NCBI RefSeq assembly: GCF_045062745.1
Contig: NZ_JBJGED010000018.1
Coordinates: 62,001-126,000, forward strand
Reading direction: 5' to 3'
Length of the DNA stretch: 64,000 nt
Origin: Paenibacillus_AA sp045062745
GTDB lineage: Bacteria > Bacillota > Bacilli > Paenibacillales > NBRC-103111
This document shows positions 8,920 through 18,080 of this stretch, piece by piece. The position numbers and the translations under genes were made by a program. Every line of letters starts with the position of its first letter. Within the stretch, counting starts at the first letter, position 1. The notes beneath the pieces were generated by a model, which saw nothing but the letters and a program-made list of their open reading frames with translations, was not told the origin of the DNA and searched no databases.

Positions 8920-9936
8920 ATGAGGCGCGGTATTCTCGTTGTGCTGATCGCCGCAGCCGTCGCACTTGCACTAGGAGCGTGTTCGCTCCTGTCCCCGCGG
9001 GAAGCGGAGGGCCCCGCCCTTATCGAAAATGTCAGAGTGAAGGCCGAGCAGGTGGAAGTGAAGCGGGGGACTATAGCCGAGGAGTTGATCGGTGTGGGGA
9101 CGCTCGTCTCGTCCCGGACGGAATACCAGTCGTTCGCGATTGACGGGCGACTGAAGGAATTTGCGGTGAAGCGGGGGGATCGTGTCCGGAAGGGCGATGT
9201 ACTCCTGCGTCTCGACGCCGGGGGCTTTGACCTGCAGCTGGCTCAGCAGAAGCTGGCCGTGGAGAACCGGCAGGCCGCTCTCGGCCAATTGCAGCCATTC
9301 GTCGGCGATCCCGATGCGAGAAGGATCGACCTCTTGAACCTCGAGATCGAACAGCTGAAGCTGAACCGTCTGCTGGAGCAGCAGCGCAAGCGGGTACTGG
9401 TGGCCGCCGGGGACGGGGTCGTAACCTTCCTCGACGACATCCGTGTCGGCGGCCCGATCGAATCGTATCGGTCCGTCATCGGCATCGCCCGGACCGATCG
9501 GCTTCAGCTCCAATTCGTCTGCGACCTGTCGGCTTACGGAGGCGACATCAAGGTCGGCATGCCGGTCACGGTCGCGCATGAGGGAGCGGCTGTGCGGGGC
9601 CAAGTAGCGGTGACCCCCGCCTCGGCGCCGCCGGAGGACGATCCGCTGCGGGCTGAGCTCAGCGGCAGAAGGCTGCTGATCGACTTCGTGGATGCCCTCC
9701 CCGAAGGCTGGGGGTTGGGCGACGGCGTCGAGCTCCGGCTGGAGCTCCGGCGCCGGCCGGATGTCTTGCTGCTGCCCCGCCGTGCCGTCCGTCAGGAGCC
9801 CGGCCGGGACTTTGTGTGGATCGCCGACGGCGACACTCGGCGCGAAGTCGCTGTAAAGGTGGGGCTCGTTACCCCGACGGAAGCCGAGATCGTGAGTGGC
9901 TTAACCGAAGGGCAAAAGGTCATCGTGTATCCGTAA
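8920..9936 (+). CDS. second HlyD/MacA-like membrane-fusion lipoprotein (adaptor)
   Basis: A 338-residue lipoprotein with lipobox LALGAC (Cys21). The ATG at 8920 follows the permease stop by one base and is preceded by GGGGGAGGA; a longer in-frame ORF inside the permease gene is rejected. Domain order matches the first adaptor: a lipoyl half (FAVKRGDRVRKGDVLLRLDAGG), a coiled-coil hairpin at about 95-150, the returning lipoyl half (GDGVVTFLDDIRVGGPI), a beta-barrel, and a terminal GLTEGQKVIVYP. The two adaptors are diverged paralogues around one permease, so they may form a mixed adaptor ring or serve the two external domains of the permease. Confidence 0.85.
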   Translation: MRRGILVVLIAAAVALALGACSLLSPREAEGPALIENVRVKAEQVEVKRGTIAEELIGVGTLVSSRTEYQSFAIDGRLKEFAVKRGDRVRKGDVLLRLDAGGFDLQLAQQKLAVENRQAALGQLQPFVGDPDARRIDLLNLEIEQLKLNRLLEQQRKRVLVAAGDGVVTFLDDIRVGGPIESYRSVIGIARTDRLQLQFVCDLSAYGGDIKVGMPVTVAHEGAAVRGQVAVTPASAPPEDDPLRAELSGRRLLIDFVDALPEGWGLGDGVELRLELRRRPDVLLLPRRAVRQEPGRDFVWIADGDTRREVAVKVGLVTPTEAEIVSGLTEGQKVIVYP

Positions 9937-10031
9937 TCGGCGAGCTTGGGCTGCGTGGTCGGTGGACCCGTGTTGTACAGCGCGAATGCTGATGCTTGCC
10001 GCTACCGCTACCGTGGGTAGTGAGAACACGA

Positions 10032-10216
10032 GAGGGAATTTCTCCCTCATTTTCGTTCGATTCGTGCGGCTGCTGGTGTTACATGGGGAAAAGCTCCCTC
10101 TTTTTTTGAGATATAGCTTGATTCGGCCGGATATGGCCGAAAAGTGAGGGAGCTTTTCCCTCTCCTCGGGGCGAAATGTGGGGTTTAGCTCAGAAGTGAG
10201 GGAGGATTTCCCTCTC
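10032..10216. repeat. four degenerate copies of a GAGGGA...TCCCTC hairpin repeat
   Basis: Four short palindromic units lie at 10032-10048, 10085-10100, 10145-10162 and 10198-10216, each of the form GAGGGA(G) plus a T/A-rich core plus TCCCTC. They are spaced about 50-60 bases apart in the gap after the adaptor operon. Related units occur near 52621, 52673 and 54274. The spacer contains no gene. Confidence 0.7.
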
Positions 10217-10256
10217 GCATCAGTAAGGTAACGCCACGATCTAAAGAAACGCTAAA

Positions 10257-10321
10257 AGAGGGCATGAGGAATGATCAATACATTCAAGAACAACAGCGGT
10301 CGGAGCCCTTCCTCATGCCCT
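10257..10321. repeat. 13-bp inverted repeat; right arm begins a dispersed repeat
   Basis: GAGGGCATGAGGA near 10257 is complementary to TCCTCATGCCCTC ending near 10321, a perfect long-range stem. The right part (10290-10337) is also one copy of a roughly 45-bp dispersed repeat whose second copy lies inverted at 36541-36588. It may act as a terminator for the adaptor operon, but no clear T run follows. Confidence 0.55.
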
Positions 10322-10411
10322 CCCCACGCGTCAAACGGAATGTCTACGCCAAAGTAAACCATCACCATTTATCATAAATAAAAAAACATTACACACTCAT
10401 GAAAAATTTTA

Positions 10412-10441
10412 TTGACTGGAAATGGCAACGAGGCTTAGAAT
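10412..10441 (+). promoter_or_regulatory. sigma-A-like promoter of the seven-gene catabolic operon
   Basis: TTGACT at 10412-10417 and TAGAAT at 10436-10441 are separated by 18 bases in an AT-rich stretch, 58 bases before the ATG at 10499. Five of six bases match consensus in each box. No operator-like palindrome is obvious beside it. Confidence 0.65.
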
Positions 10442-10498
10442 TTTCTTAGCATTTCACATTTTACATTTTACATGTCGAAACCAAAGGGACGGCTGCCT

Positions 10499-11611
10499 AT
10501 GAGCGATAGCGAAAGCGGAAACAAAATCAAGGTCGCGGCGATCGTAACCGAGTACCGGTACAACTCCCACGCCGACGTTATCTTGGGCCGGCTGCTCGGG
10601 GACTTCGACTATCGCCCCCGGGTCGAGGTCGTCTCGCTCTACACCGATCAAGTGCCGGACGGCGACATGAGCCGGGAGGCGGCGTCCCGGCACGGCATCC
10701 CGATCTGCGAGACGATCGGCGAAGCGATCCGGGCGATACATACCGGCGGGCCGGTCGACGCCGTGCTGCTGATCGCGGAGCACGGCGACTATCCCCACAA
10801 CGAGAAGGGACAAATCCTGTACCCCCGTCGACGCTTTCTTGAAGAAACGCTAGCCGCCCTGGACGAACTCAGCCTGGCGGTGCCGATTTTCTCCGACAAG
10901 CATCTGGCCTACGATTACGAGGACGCGCTATGGATGTACAACGCGATGAAGGAGCGGGGGATCCCGTTCCTGGGCGGCTCCTCGATTCCCCATGCCGATC
11001 TCGTGCCTGCCGTGGACCCTAGCCGGATGCTCTCGCTGCGAGACATTCTGGTCATCGGCAACGGTGGGCTCGAATCGTACGGGTTCCATGCGATGGAGGT
11101 GCTGCAATCGATCGTCGAGCGGCGTCGAGGCGGAGAGACCGGAGTGCGTTCGGTCCAACTGTTCGGAGGAGAACAAGGGGAAGTATGGGCCGCGATGGAC
11201 CGCGGGGAGTGGCCGGAAGATTTGCTGCTGAGCGCCTTAAGCACGTATCCAGACCTGCCTCAAGTTCATCCCAGAGTGAGCGAGCCGAATCCGGCCTTGT
11301 TCGTGATCGACTATCTCGACGGGACGAAAGGCTACATTATCATGTTTAAGCGGCTGCACGAGCAGTGGGGCTTCGCCTTCCATGACGGTCAAGGGGAAAT
11401 TGCCGCCGCCCGCTGCAACAGCGATCTCGACCGGCCGTTCAAGCATTTCGAGCGATTAACGAGCATAATCGAGGATTTCTTCATTACACAGGTAGAGCCG
11501 TTCCCGATGGAAAGGACGCTGCTGACGACGGGGATGATCAGCTTCTCCATGGACTCCCTGTACGCCCGCACGAAGCTGGAGACACCGCAGCTCCATATCA
11601 AGTACGGATGA
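10499..11611 (+). CDS. conserved protein of unknown function, first gene of catabolic operon
   Basis: A 370-residue protein with no signal peptide or membrane segment. The ATG at 10499 is preferred (AAAGGGA 9 bases upstream); another in-frame ATG at 10472 has no ribosome site. Recognisable conserved segments are VTEYRYNSHADV near the N-terminus, AEHGDYPHNEKGQILYPRRR at about 100, SDKHLAYDYEDALWM at about 130 and GGSSIP at about 160. From memory these resemble a family also seen in Planctomycetes next to sugar-oxidoreductase genes; no reaction is known to me. It heads a seven-gene operon with an FAD enzyme, an SDR, a zinc hydrolase and a creatininase-like protein. The function is not recognised. 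Confidence 0.7.
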   Translation: MSDSESGNKIKVAAIVTEYRYNSHADVILGRLLGDFDYRPRVEVVSLYTDQVPDGDMSREAASRHGIPICETIGEAIRAIHTGGPVDAVLLIAEHGDYPHNEKGQILYPRRRFLEETLAALDELSLAVPIFSDKHLAYDYEDALWMYNAMKERGIPFLGGSSIPHADLVPAVDPSRMLSLRDILVIGNGGLESYGFHAMEVLQSIVERRRGGETGVRSVQLFGGEQGEVWAAMDRGEWPEDLLLSALSTYPDLPQVHPRVSEPNPALFVIDYLDGTKGYIIMFKRLHEQWGFAFHDGQGEIAAARCNSDLDRPFKHFERLTSIIEDFFITQVEPFPMERTLLTTGMISFSMDSLYARTKLETPQLHIKYG

Positions 11612-11638
11612 AGCGCATTTGCGCCTGGAGGGGTAGAG

Positions 11639-13909
11639 ATGAATCATAATTTGTTGGCGGGGATCCCGGAGTCGCTTACCCGGTTCACCCAACTGCCGAA
11701 CGAGAACGGGCATAATGCGGTCTGGGATTTCGTCCGTTCGCCGGACGACCGCTTCTATGTAAGCGTATGCGGGGAGAATGAGAAGCCGCTGACGGCGCTG
11801 CTGTATGAGTACTATCCGCACACTGGAGAGCTGAGACTTATTTTCGACGTGGCCAAGGTGTGGATCGTCGGTTCCACCCAGATGCCGCCGAGCAAAATCC
11901 ATACGAGCATCGATTTCCTGCCCGACGGACGGCTCGTCATGGCGACGCACAACACGGCGCCCGCTCCCGGGCACAAGCAGTGGATGTACGAGCAGCACTA
12001 CGAGCACCCGTGGGAAGGGTATCCCGGGTCAATCTTCATGATCGTGAATCCCGATACGAACGAAGTTCAGGTCCGGGGGATTCCCGTGCCGCGAGAGAGC
12101 ATGTATGGCGGGATGCTGGGCAACGACCCGCGCTACTATTATTTTCTGGGGTACATGAGAGGGCACTTGTACAGGCTCGATCTCGAGACGAACGAGGTGA
12201 AGGATTACGGGAAGGTGTCGGAGTTCTCTTCCTGCCGGCTTGTGAAAGATGCCGAGGGGCGCTTCTATGGCAGCTCGTATACGGGCGGCTTGTGGAGATT
12301 CGACCCGGAGCGGGAAGAGATCGAGGATCTGCAGGTCGGCTTCCAGTCACCGAACGGGACCAAGCATCGGAGACAGTTTATCTTCGCGGTGCGCTCCCCG
12401 CGGAATACGCTGTTCCTCGTCGACAACATGGACGGGGAAATGGTGGAGCTCTACCCGGATACGCTGGACGTCGTGAGGCACGGCCCGATCTATCTTCGTC
12501 ATCAAGTCCCCGTCAATCCCTATGGAATTGGAGGTCTGGCCGCCGACGATGATTTCGTCCTGTACTACGGGCTGAAGACGTATGACGGCTATTCCCCGAT
12601 CCGCTTGGTGCGCTGGGACATTCTGAGAGGGGGAGAACCCGAGAATCTCGGGGTAATCGCGCCGGACGGGAAGGACTCCCAATACATATGCGAAATGATC
12701 TTCGACCGCGACGGCGTGCTGCACATGGTGGACGTGTGTGGGGAATTCTCGCCGTACATCCTGGCGGTGGATGTGAGGAAGCTGCAGCCGCCGGGGCCCG
12801 AAGCGCCGCCTTCGCCGTTTAGGCCATACACGGAGCCGGATTATAACGGCGTAGGCAGTCCAGCCTTCATGCATATCGTTGCCCGAGCGGCTAGTGTTGT
12901 GCCCTTGCACCAGCACATGAAGTGGCAAGATACCTCAGTCCGGCACGTGCGTGCCCTGAACGGCCGCGTGATAAGCATCAGCGGACAGAAGAGCGTCATC
13001 CTGACCGCAGCGGGGATTCGGGAGGACTCCGGATTGCGGCGAGAGGTTCTCTACCCAGGAGGCGCTCCCCTGTCCGCCATCGATACGAGCGGCGATAAGG
13101 CTGTTGTGCTTACTTCAGACGGGAAACTCTTAGACGTGGACCTCGCATCCGGAACCGGCACCATCCTCTTAGACGTCCCTGCGCCGTTTGAACTTACCCG
13201 GCTGCATTTCAGCTTAGGGTCGGGCTCCGTACTTGCCAGCGACCGCCAAGGCGATGTATACGTTTGCGACCTGAATGCCGGCAACATCAGAGCCCTGGCT
13301 GCAATTCGTGTGCCCGCACACGAGGATGCACAGCTCATCCCGCTGGACGAGAACCGGATTCTTCTGTCCGGCCGCAACGACGAATTGCTGCTGTACCACA
13401 TCGCGGAGATGCGCTCCGAGACGCTGCCGATCAAAGTCCCGTCCATCCGCGGGAGAGCGTTCCGGGCGACGGTTACGGGAGGAACCGTGCTGAGCAACGG
13501 AACCGTCCTGGCCGGAACCGAGGATGGCCTCTTATTCCGTCTGTCCGCCGATCTCCGGCTTACGACATCCTATGGCAGGCTGTATTCCAGCGGACAGCTC
13601 CGGCATTTCATCCGGCGGGGCGAGCGCGAGGTGCTGGGGATCTACGGAGGGATCCACGATGCCGGGCATGTGTTCCATTATTCGGAGGCTACCGGCTTCG
13701 TCGACTTGGGAAGACCCCGGGTTGTCAAAGACAATCCCGAATTGCGAGACATGGACACCGAATGGGCCAATATTCATTACATTTCCTGTCTCTCGTACTC
13801 GCAGCAGGAGGACGCCCTATGCGTCGCTTCGGGCGAGCTGTACGGCTGTGTTGTCCGCTATGAGAATATAGCGTTTCCTACGGGGCAGCTCGAGGGGGTT
13901 GTGGGATGA
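11639..13909 (+). CDS. beta-propeller protein (SMP-30/WD-like), unknown function
   Basis: A 756-residue cytosolic protein with no signal peptide. The ATG is preceded by GGAGGGG. The sequence is a long run of beta-propeller-like blades (for example GRFYGSSYTGGLWRFDP, NTLFLVDNMDGEMVEL and GTVLAGTEDGLLFRL). The length suggests two consecutive propellers, roughly 20-390 and 430-740, joined by a proline-rich linker near 390-400. Catalytic residues cannot be named. It overlaps the next gene by four bases (ATGA), implying translational coupling with the FAD oxidoreductase. It could be a lactonase-like enzyme or a ligand-binding scaffold; the sequence does not decide between them. Confidence 0.75.
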   Translation: MNHNLLAGIPESLTRFTQLPNENGHNAVWDFVRSPDDRFYVSVCGENEKPLTALLYEYYPHTGELRLIFDVAKVWIVGSTQMPPSKIHTSIDFLPDGRLVMATHNTAPAPGHKQWMYEQHYEHPWEGYPGSIFMIVNPDTNEVQVRGIPVPRESMYGGMLGNDPRYYYFLGYMRGHLYRLDLETNEVKDYGKVSEFSSCRLVKDAEGRFYGSSYTGGLWRFDPEREEIEDLQVGFQSPNGTKHRRQFIFAVRSPRNTLFLVDNMDGEMVELYPDTLDVVRHGPIYLRHQVPVNPYGIGGLAADDDFVLYYGLKTYDGYSPIRLVRWDILRGGEPENLGVIAPDGKDSQYICEMIFDRDGVLHMVDVCGEFSPYILAVDVRKLQPPGPEAPPSPFRPYTEPDYNGVGSPAFMHIVARAASVVPLHQHMKWQDTSVRHVRALNGRVISISGQKSVILTAAGIREDSGLRREVLYPGGAPLSAIDTSGDKAVVLTSDGKLLDVDLASGTGTILLDVPAPFELTRLHFSLGSGSVLASDRQGDVYVCDLNAGNIRALAAIRVPAHEDAQLIPLDENRILLSGRNDELLLYHIAEMRSETLPIKVPSIRGRAFRATVTGGTVLSNGTVLAGTEDGLLFRLSADLRLTTSYGRLYSSGQLRHFIRRGEREVLGIYGGIHDAGHVFHYSEATGFVDLGRPRVVKDNPELRDMDTEWANIHYISCLSYSQQEDALCVASGELYGCVVRYENIAFPTGQLEGVVG

Positions 13910-16209
13910 GTATGCTGGAGACGCCCCATACCGGTTATCGTCAAATCGAAGAGCAATACGATATCGTCGTCTGCGGCGGCGGACTCGCGGGATTCTCCGC
14001 GGCTGTGGCGGCAGCGCGTCACGGCGCGCAGGTGTGCCTCGTGCAGGACCGGCCCGTCTTCGGCGGCAACAGCTCGTCGGAAATTCGCGTACCTCCCCAG
14101 GGGGCGGCTAGCTTTCACGCCTATGCGCGGGAGACGGGCATTATCTCGGAGCTGCTGATCGAAGAGCGCGCCGTCAATCACGAGAACCCTACGTGGGATA
14201 ACGGCTACATCAACAGTGTCTGGGACATGGTGCTGTACGATATGGCCGTGAGGACGCCGGGCCTGACATTCCGCCTGAACTGTACGGTCACCGAGGTTCG
14301 GATGCGGGATGAGCATACCGTGGACGCGGTGATCGCCAGGGTCAGCCAGGCGGAGACGGTGGTGACGCTAAAGGCGCATACGTTCATCGACTGCACGGGG
14401 GACGGGGTTGTGGCGGCGCTCGCCGGCTGCGAGTGGCGACTCGGGACCGAGGGCAGAGACGAATTCGGCGAGCCTCACGCCCCGGAGCAGGCGAGCGATG
14501 CGGTGATGGGCAACTCGATTCATTTCAAGGCGAAGGACGTCGGCTACCCGGTTCCGTTCACCGCGCCGGAGTGGGCGGTGCGCTATGAGAACCCCGATTT
14601 TTTCTACAAGCGGGGCCGATGGCCGAGCGACCCGCGCAGCGGGTTCTGGTGGATCGAGCTGTCCGTGCCATGGCATACGATCTACGACAATGAGACGCTT
14701 CGTCATGAATTAACCCGGCACGTGCTGGGCATCTGGGATTGGATCAAAAACCGGGATCCGCGATTGAAGGACGAGGCGCAGACATACGCGCTGGATTGGA
14801 TCGGCCAAGTTCCGGGCAAGCGGGAGAGCCGGCGTATTATGGGGGAGTACCTCATGACGGAGCATGACCCGCTTCAGAAAACGGTGTTTCCCGACGAAGT
14901 CGCTTACGGAGGCTGGTTTATCGACCTTCACGAACCCGGCGGACTGCTGGCCGATTTCAGCGAGAAGGCGGCGGTCGAAGGGCATACGGGAGGCTCCTAT
15001 ATGGCCAAGAGCTATGTCGGCCCATATGGAATCCCGCTGCGCATCATGATCGCCCGCGACCGGAGCAACCTGATGATGGCGGGCCGCAACGTCAGCGTCA
15101 CCCACGCGGCGCTAGGGACGGTACGGGTGATGGGCACGACGGCCGTGATGGGCCAGGCGGCCGGCACGGCGGCGGCGATCGCCCTCCGCGCGGGTATGGC
15201 TGTCCGAGATGTGCCCGAGCTGGCAATCCGGGACGTTCAGCAGGCGCTGCTGCGGGATGGCTGCTTTCTGCCGAACGTCGTAAACGAAGACCAGCTCGAT
15301 CTGGCGAGACGGGCCCGAGTCCGGGCGAGCAGCGAGGCTTGCCTGACCGGAGCTCCGCCAGCGAAGGAGGCGGACGGGAGCTGGCCGGCCCATCCGCTCG
15401 AGATGAGGCGGGGGCAATGGATCAGTGTGGGCGCAGACCGGGTAGACGCCTTGTCCGTATGCCTGACGAACGAATCGGATGCCGTGCAAGCCGTTGAGGC
15501 GCACCTGTACGCGGTCGAGCATATCTGGGATTACCGTGTCGAAGCGGGAACGCCGATCGCTATCGCCACCTTATCCGTCCAGCCGGGGAGGGAGCAGTGG
15601 ATGGAATGGCCGGTCGCCCTTGATACGGCGGCCCTGCGAGGGAGCTTTATACGATTGGATCTGCTAGCGAACCGCTTCGTTTCCTGGCATACGGCCGCTA
15701 CGATCGAGCCCGGCCACGTAAGCGCCTATGAGCTCGGGAACGGGATCATGAGGAGGGTCGGGAGCGGGACGATGATGAGCTTCCGCATCTCGCCTCCCCA
15801 GCCGTGCTACGGGCCGAATCACGTCCTGAGCGGAGTAACCCGGCCTTACCGTAGCACGAACGAGTGGCGGTCCGACCCCCATCAGCCGCTGCCGCAATGG
15901 GTGGAACTGGCATGGGCGGAGCCGGAGGAGATCGGGCGCATCGAGCTCACGTTCCCCGGCCAGCTGCTGCGCGATTATCGGAACTACCCGGGCCTTTACA
16001 GGGATCCGGAATGTCCGAAGGATATAACCGCGGAGGCGTATGTAGACGGGGATTGGCAGGAGATCGGGCGGCTGACGGGGAACTATCAGCGGCAGAGAGC
16101 TATAGCGCTCGCGCAGCCCGTAACAACTGATCGCATACGGATTACCGTGCACGCCACGAATGGGGATCCGTCCGCGGCGATTTACGAGATCCGGTGCTAT
16201 CGGTCCTGA
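13906..16209 (+). CDS. FAD-dependent oxidoreductase with C-terminal beta-sandwich domain
   Basis: A 767-residue protein. A Rossmann FAD motif CGGGLAG lies at 23-29, followed by the GGNSSSEIRVP segment typical of the PF12831-type FAD-dependent oxidoreductase family. A second FAD-contact region, NLMMAGRNVSVTHAALGTVRVM, contains the expected glycine-rich turn followed by the GQAAGTAAA helix. The last 250 residues (about 510-767) are beta-rich and end in a discoidin/F5-8-like sandwich (WVELAWAEPEEIGRIELTF). The start overlaps the propeller gene by ATGA. It probably oxidises a sugar, polyol or similar hydroxylated substrate as an early step of the pathway; the substrate is unknown. Confidence 0.85.
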   Translation: MSMLETPHTGYRQIEEQYDIVVCGGGLAGFSAAVAAARHGAQVCLVQDRPVFGGNSSSEIRVPPQGAASFHAYARETGIISELLIEERAVNHENPTWDNGYINSVWDMVLYDMAVRTPGLTFRLNCTVTEVRMRDEHTVDAVIARVSQAETVVTLKAHTFIDCTGDGVVAALAGCEWRLGTEGRDEFGEPHAPEQASDAVMGNSIHFKAKDVGYPVPFTAPEWAVRYENPDFFYKRGRWPSDPRSGFWWIELSVPWHTIYDNETLRHELTRHVLGIWDWIKNRDPRLKDEAQTYALDWIGQVPGKRESRRIMGEYLMTEHDPLQKTVFPDEVAYGGWFIDLHEPGGLLADFSEKAAVEGHTGGSYMAKSYVGPYGIPLRIMIARDRSNLMMAGRNVSVTHAALGTVRVMGTTAVMGQAAGTAAAIALRAGMAVRDVPELAIRDVQQALLRDGCFLPNVVNEDQLDLARRARVRASSEACLTGAPPAKEADGSWPAHPLEMRRGQWISVGADRVDALSVCLTNESDAVQAVEAHLYAVEHIWDYRVEAGTPIAIATLSVQPGREQWMEWPVALDTAALRGSFIRLDLLANRFVSWHTAATIEPGHVSAYELGNGIMRRVGSGTMMSFRISPPQPCYGPNHVLSGVTRPYRSTNEWRSDPHQPLPQWVELAWAEPEEIGRIELTFPGQLLRDYRNYPGLYRDPECPKDITAEAYVDGDWQEIGRLTGNYQRQRAIALAQPVTTDRIRITVHATNGDPSAAIYEIRCYRS

Positions 16210-16246
16210 GGCGTCGAACGATTATGTGGAGAAGGGGAATACCGAA

Positions 16247-16999
16247 ATGAAGATGCTGCAGGATAAAGTGGTCCTGATCACCGGATGTCTGGGCATGCTG
16301 GGCAGCTCGGCGATCCGGCTGTTCTTGGAGAAGGGAGCGGTCGTGTTCGGCTGCGACCGTCACCCGCTCGCCGGCTTCCCGGAAATTCAACAGCTTCAGG
16401 CCCATTATGGGGACACCCGATTCGCGTATATGCAGGCCGACGTTTGCGACGAGGAGATGGTGCTGGCCGTCATGTCCGAGATCAAGCGGCAGTACGGCCG
16501 ATTGGACGGCACCTATCATAATGTGTACACGAACGTATGGAAGCCCGCCCTGGAGCTGAGCTTGGCCGAGTGGGAAGACTCCTTGCGCGGAACGCTCACG
16601 AGCACGTTCCTCGTCAACAAGCATGCGATCCCCCTCCTGATCGAGTCGGGCGGGGGATCGATCGTGAACACGTCCTCGATCCTGGGGCAGCTCGTGTCTC
16701 CCGGCTGCCTCGCTTACGGGGCGGCCAAAGCGGGTGTAAATCATATGACCCGCGTAGTGGCCGCCGATTATGCTCACTGTGGCATCCGCGCCAACGTGCT
16801 GGTGCCGGGCGATTTCCGCTCGGATGAGGCGCTCCCGAAGCAATCGCCCCGAGAAATCGAGGCGATTCGGCAGCATGCGTGGCTCGGGCGGAGCGGACGC
16901 GCGGACGAGATTAATGAGGTGGCCGCATTCCTCTTGTCGGACCAGGCTTCTTATGTAACCGGAGCGCTCTATAACGTCGATGGGGGCTTCCACCAATGA
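16247..16999 (+). CDS. SDR-family NAD(P)-dependent oxidoreductase
   Basis: A 250-residue classical short-chain dehydrogenase. The ATG at 16247 (GGAGAAGGGG upstream) is preferred to a longer frame reaching into the previous gene. The cofactor motif TGCLGMLG is at 12-19, with its second glycine pattern slightly unusual. The catalytic Ser is at 143-144, Tyr157 and Lys161 sit in the YGAAK context, and a DGG-type C-terminus (NVDGGFHQ) is present. It should oxidise or reduce a hydroxyl/carbonyl on the pathway intermediate. Its stop overlaps the start of the next gene (ATGA), so the two are coupled. Confidence 0.88.
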   Translation: MKMLQDKVVLITGCLGMLGSSAIRLFLEKGAVVFGCDRHPLAGFPEIQQLQAHYGDTRFAYMQADVCDEEMVLAVMSEIKRQYGRLDGTYHNVYTNVWKPALELSLAEWEDSLRGTLTSTFLVNKHAIPLLIESGGGSIVNTSSILGQLVSPGCLAYGAAKAGVNHMTRVVAADYAHCGIRANVLVPGDFRSDEALPKQSPREIEAIRQHAWLGRSGRADEINEVAAFLLSDQASYVTGALYNVDGGFHQ

Positions 17000-18078
17000 T
17001 CCGTATCCGATCCGACTATGCGGGCGGGAATATTGCCGTCGTGTCGATAGAGCCTTCTCGCGTGCTGCTGGAGCAGGAGCTTCGCGATTCCGTCAACTGG
17101 TGGTTTTACTGGAACTTCTGCGTCCAGTGCGACGAACCCGGGGAATTCGTATTCGACTTCGCGAACGGAGAGGTGCTCGGCCCCTGGGGGCCGGCTTACA
17201 GCTATGACGGGATCTCCTGGGCTTGGCTCGGAGAGAGGAGCTTGCGCAGCCGGGAGTCGTTCGTTTACCGGTTCACGGCGGACCGGCCCGAGGTGTATTT
17301 CGCCTTTTCGCTGCCTTACCAGCTGCATCATCTGGAGCGATTTTATCGGAGGTATCACACCCATCCGCTCGTTCGCCGGGATATTCTATGCCGGTCTGAG
17401 GGCAATAGAGAGGTGCCGCTGTTCATGCTCGGGCGTACCGACGCCCCGCGAAGCATCCTCCTAAGCGGCCGGCACCATGCCTGCGAATCGACGGCGAATT
17501 ACTTGGCGGAAGGGTTGTTGAACCGGATGATCGAGCGCCATGTCGCTACCGGAGTGCTGGATCGCGTATGCCTGCATTATATACCTTTCGTCGATATTGA
17601 CGGGGTCGAGAACGGGGATCAGGGGAAAGGAAGGGCTCCGCACGACCATAACCGCGACTATACGGATCGGCCGATTTATGAAACGACCCGCGCTATGATG
17701 CGGTTTGTGAGCGCGCTGCAGCCCGACATTGGCATCGATCTCCACTGTCCGTTCAAATGGGGAGACCGCCATGACCATGTGTTCTTCGTGAAGACCGGCA
17801 CGGCCGCGGATCGCCGAATCGAACGGTTCGGGCGGACGCTGCAGAGGCTGACGCAGATGTACGATCCGGTTCACGATATAGAGAAAGGGGAGGACTGGAA
17901 CCAGCCGAGCCCGACATGTGCCGCATTCATGCTCAGCCGGAACGTGCCGATGGCGTTCTCGATGGAAATTCCATATTTCGGCCTCGCCGATAGGAGGGTT
18001 ACGACCGATTCGCTTCGCGAGCTGGGCGGTTGCGTGGCGGAAGCGTTAGAGCTGCATATTGAGGAGATGAGCGAATAA
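16996..18078 (+). CDS. M14-like zinc carboxypeptidase/deacylase family protein
   Basis: A 360-residue protein. An N-terminal beta-rich region (1-120) precedes an M14-type catalytic core with HxxE at 161-164 (HHACES context), an HDHNRDY segment at 216-222, a third zinc histidine at 250 (IDLHCP), and a candidate catalytic glutamate at 324 (FSMEIPY). This matches the layout of cytosolic carboxypeptidase-like and succinylglutamate-desuccinylase-like proteins. There is no signal peptide, so it acts inside the cell, probably hydrolysing an amide or peptide-like bond in a pathway intermediate rather than digesting protein. Its start overlaps the SDR gene by four bases. Confidence 0.8.
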   Translation: MIRIRSDYAGGNIAVVSIEPSRVLLEQELRDSVNWWFYWNFCVQCDEPGEFVFDFANGEVLGPWGPAYSYDGISWAWLGERSLRSRESFVYRFTADRPEVYFAFSLPYQLHHLERFYRRYHTHPLVRRDILCRSEGNREVPLFMLGRTDAPRSILLSGRHHACESTANYLAEGLLNRMIERHVATGVLDRVCLHYIPFVDIDGVENGDQGKGRAPHDHNRDYTDRPIYETTRAMMRFVSALQPDIGIDLHCPFKWGDRHDHVFFVKTGTAADRRIERFGRTLQRLTQMYDPVHDIEKGEDWNQPSPTCAAFMLSRNVPMAFSMEIPYFGLADRRVTTDSLRELGGCVAEALELHIEEMSE

Positions 18079-18080
18079 AG

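Noticed and set aside
10032..10216. Repeated spaced units considered as a CRISPR array
   Set aside because: Units are short degenerate palindromes with variable cores, unequal spacing and no identical direct repeats or cas genes nearby.
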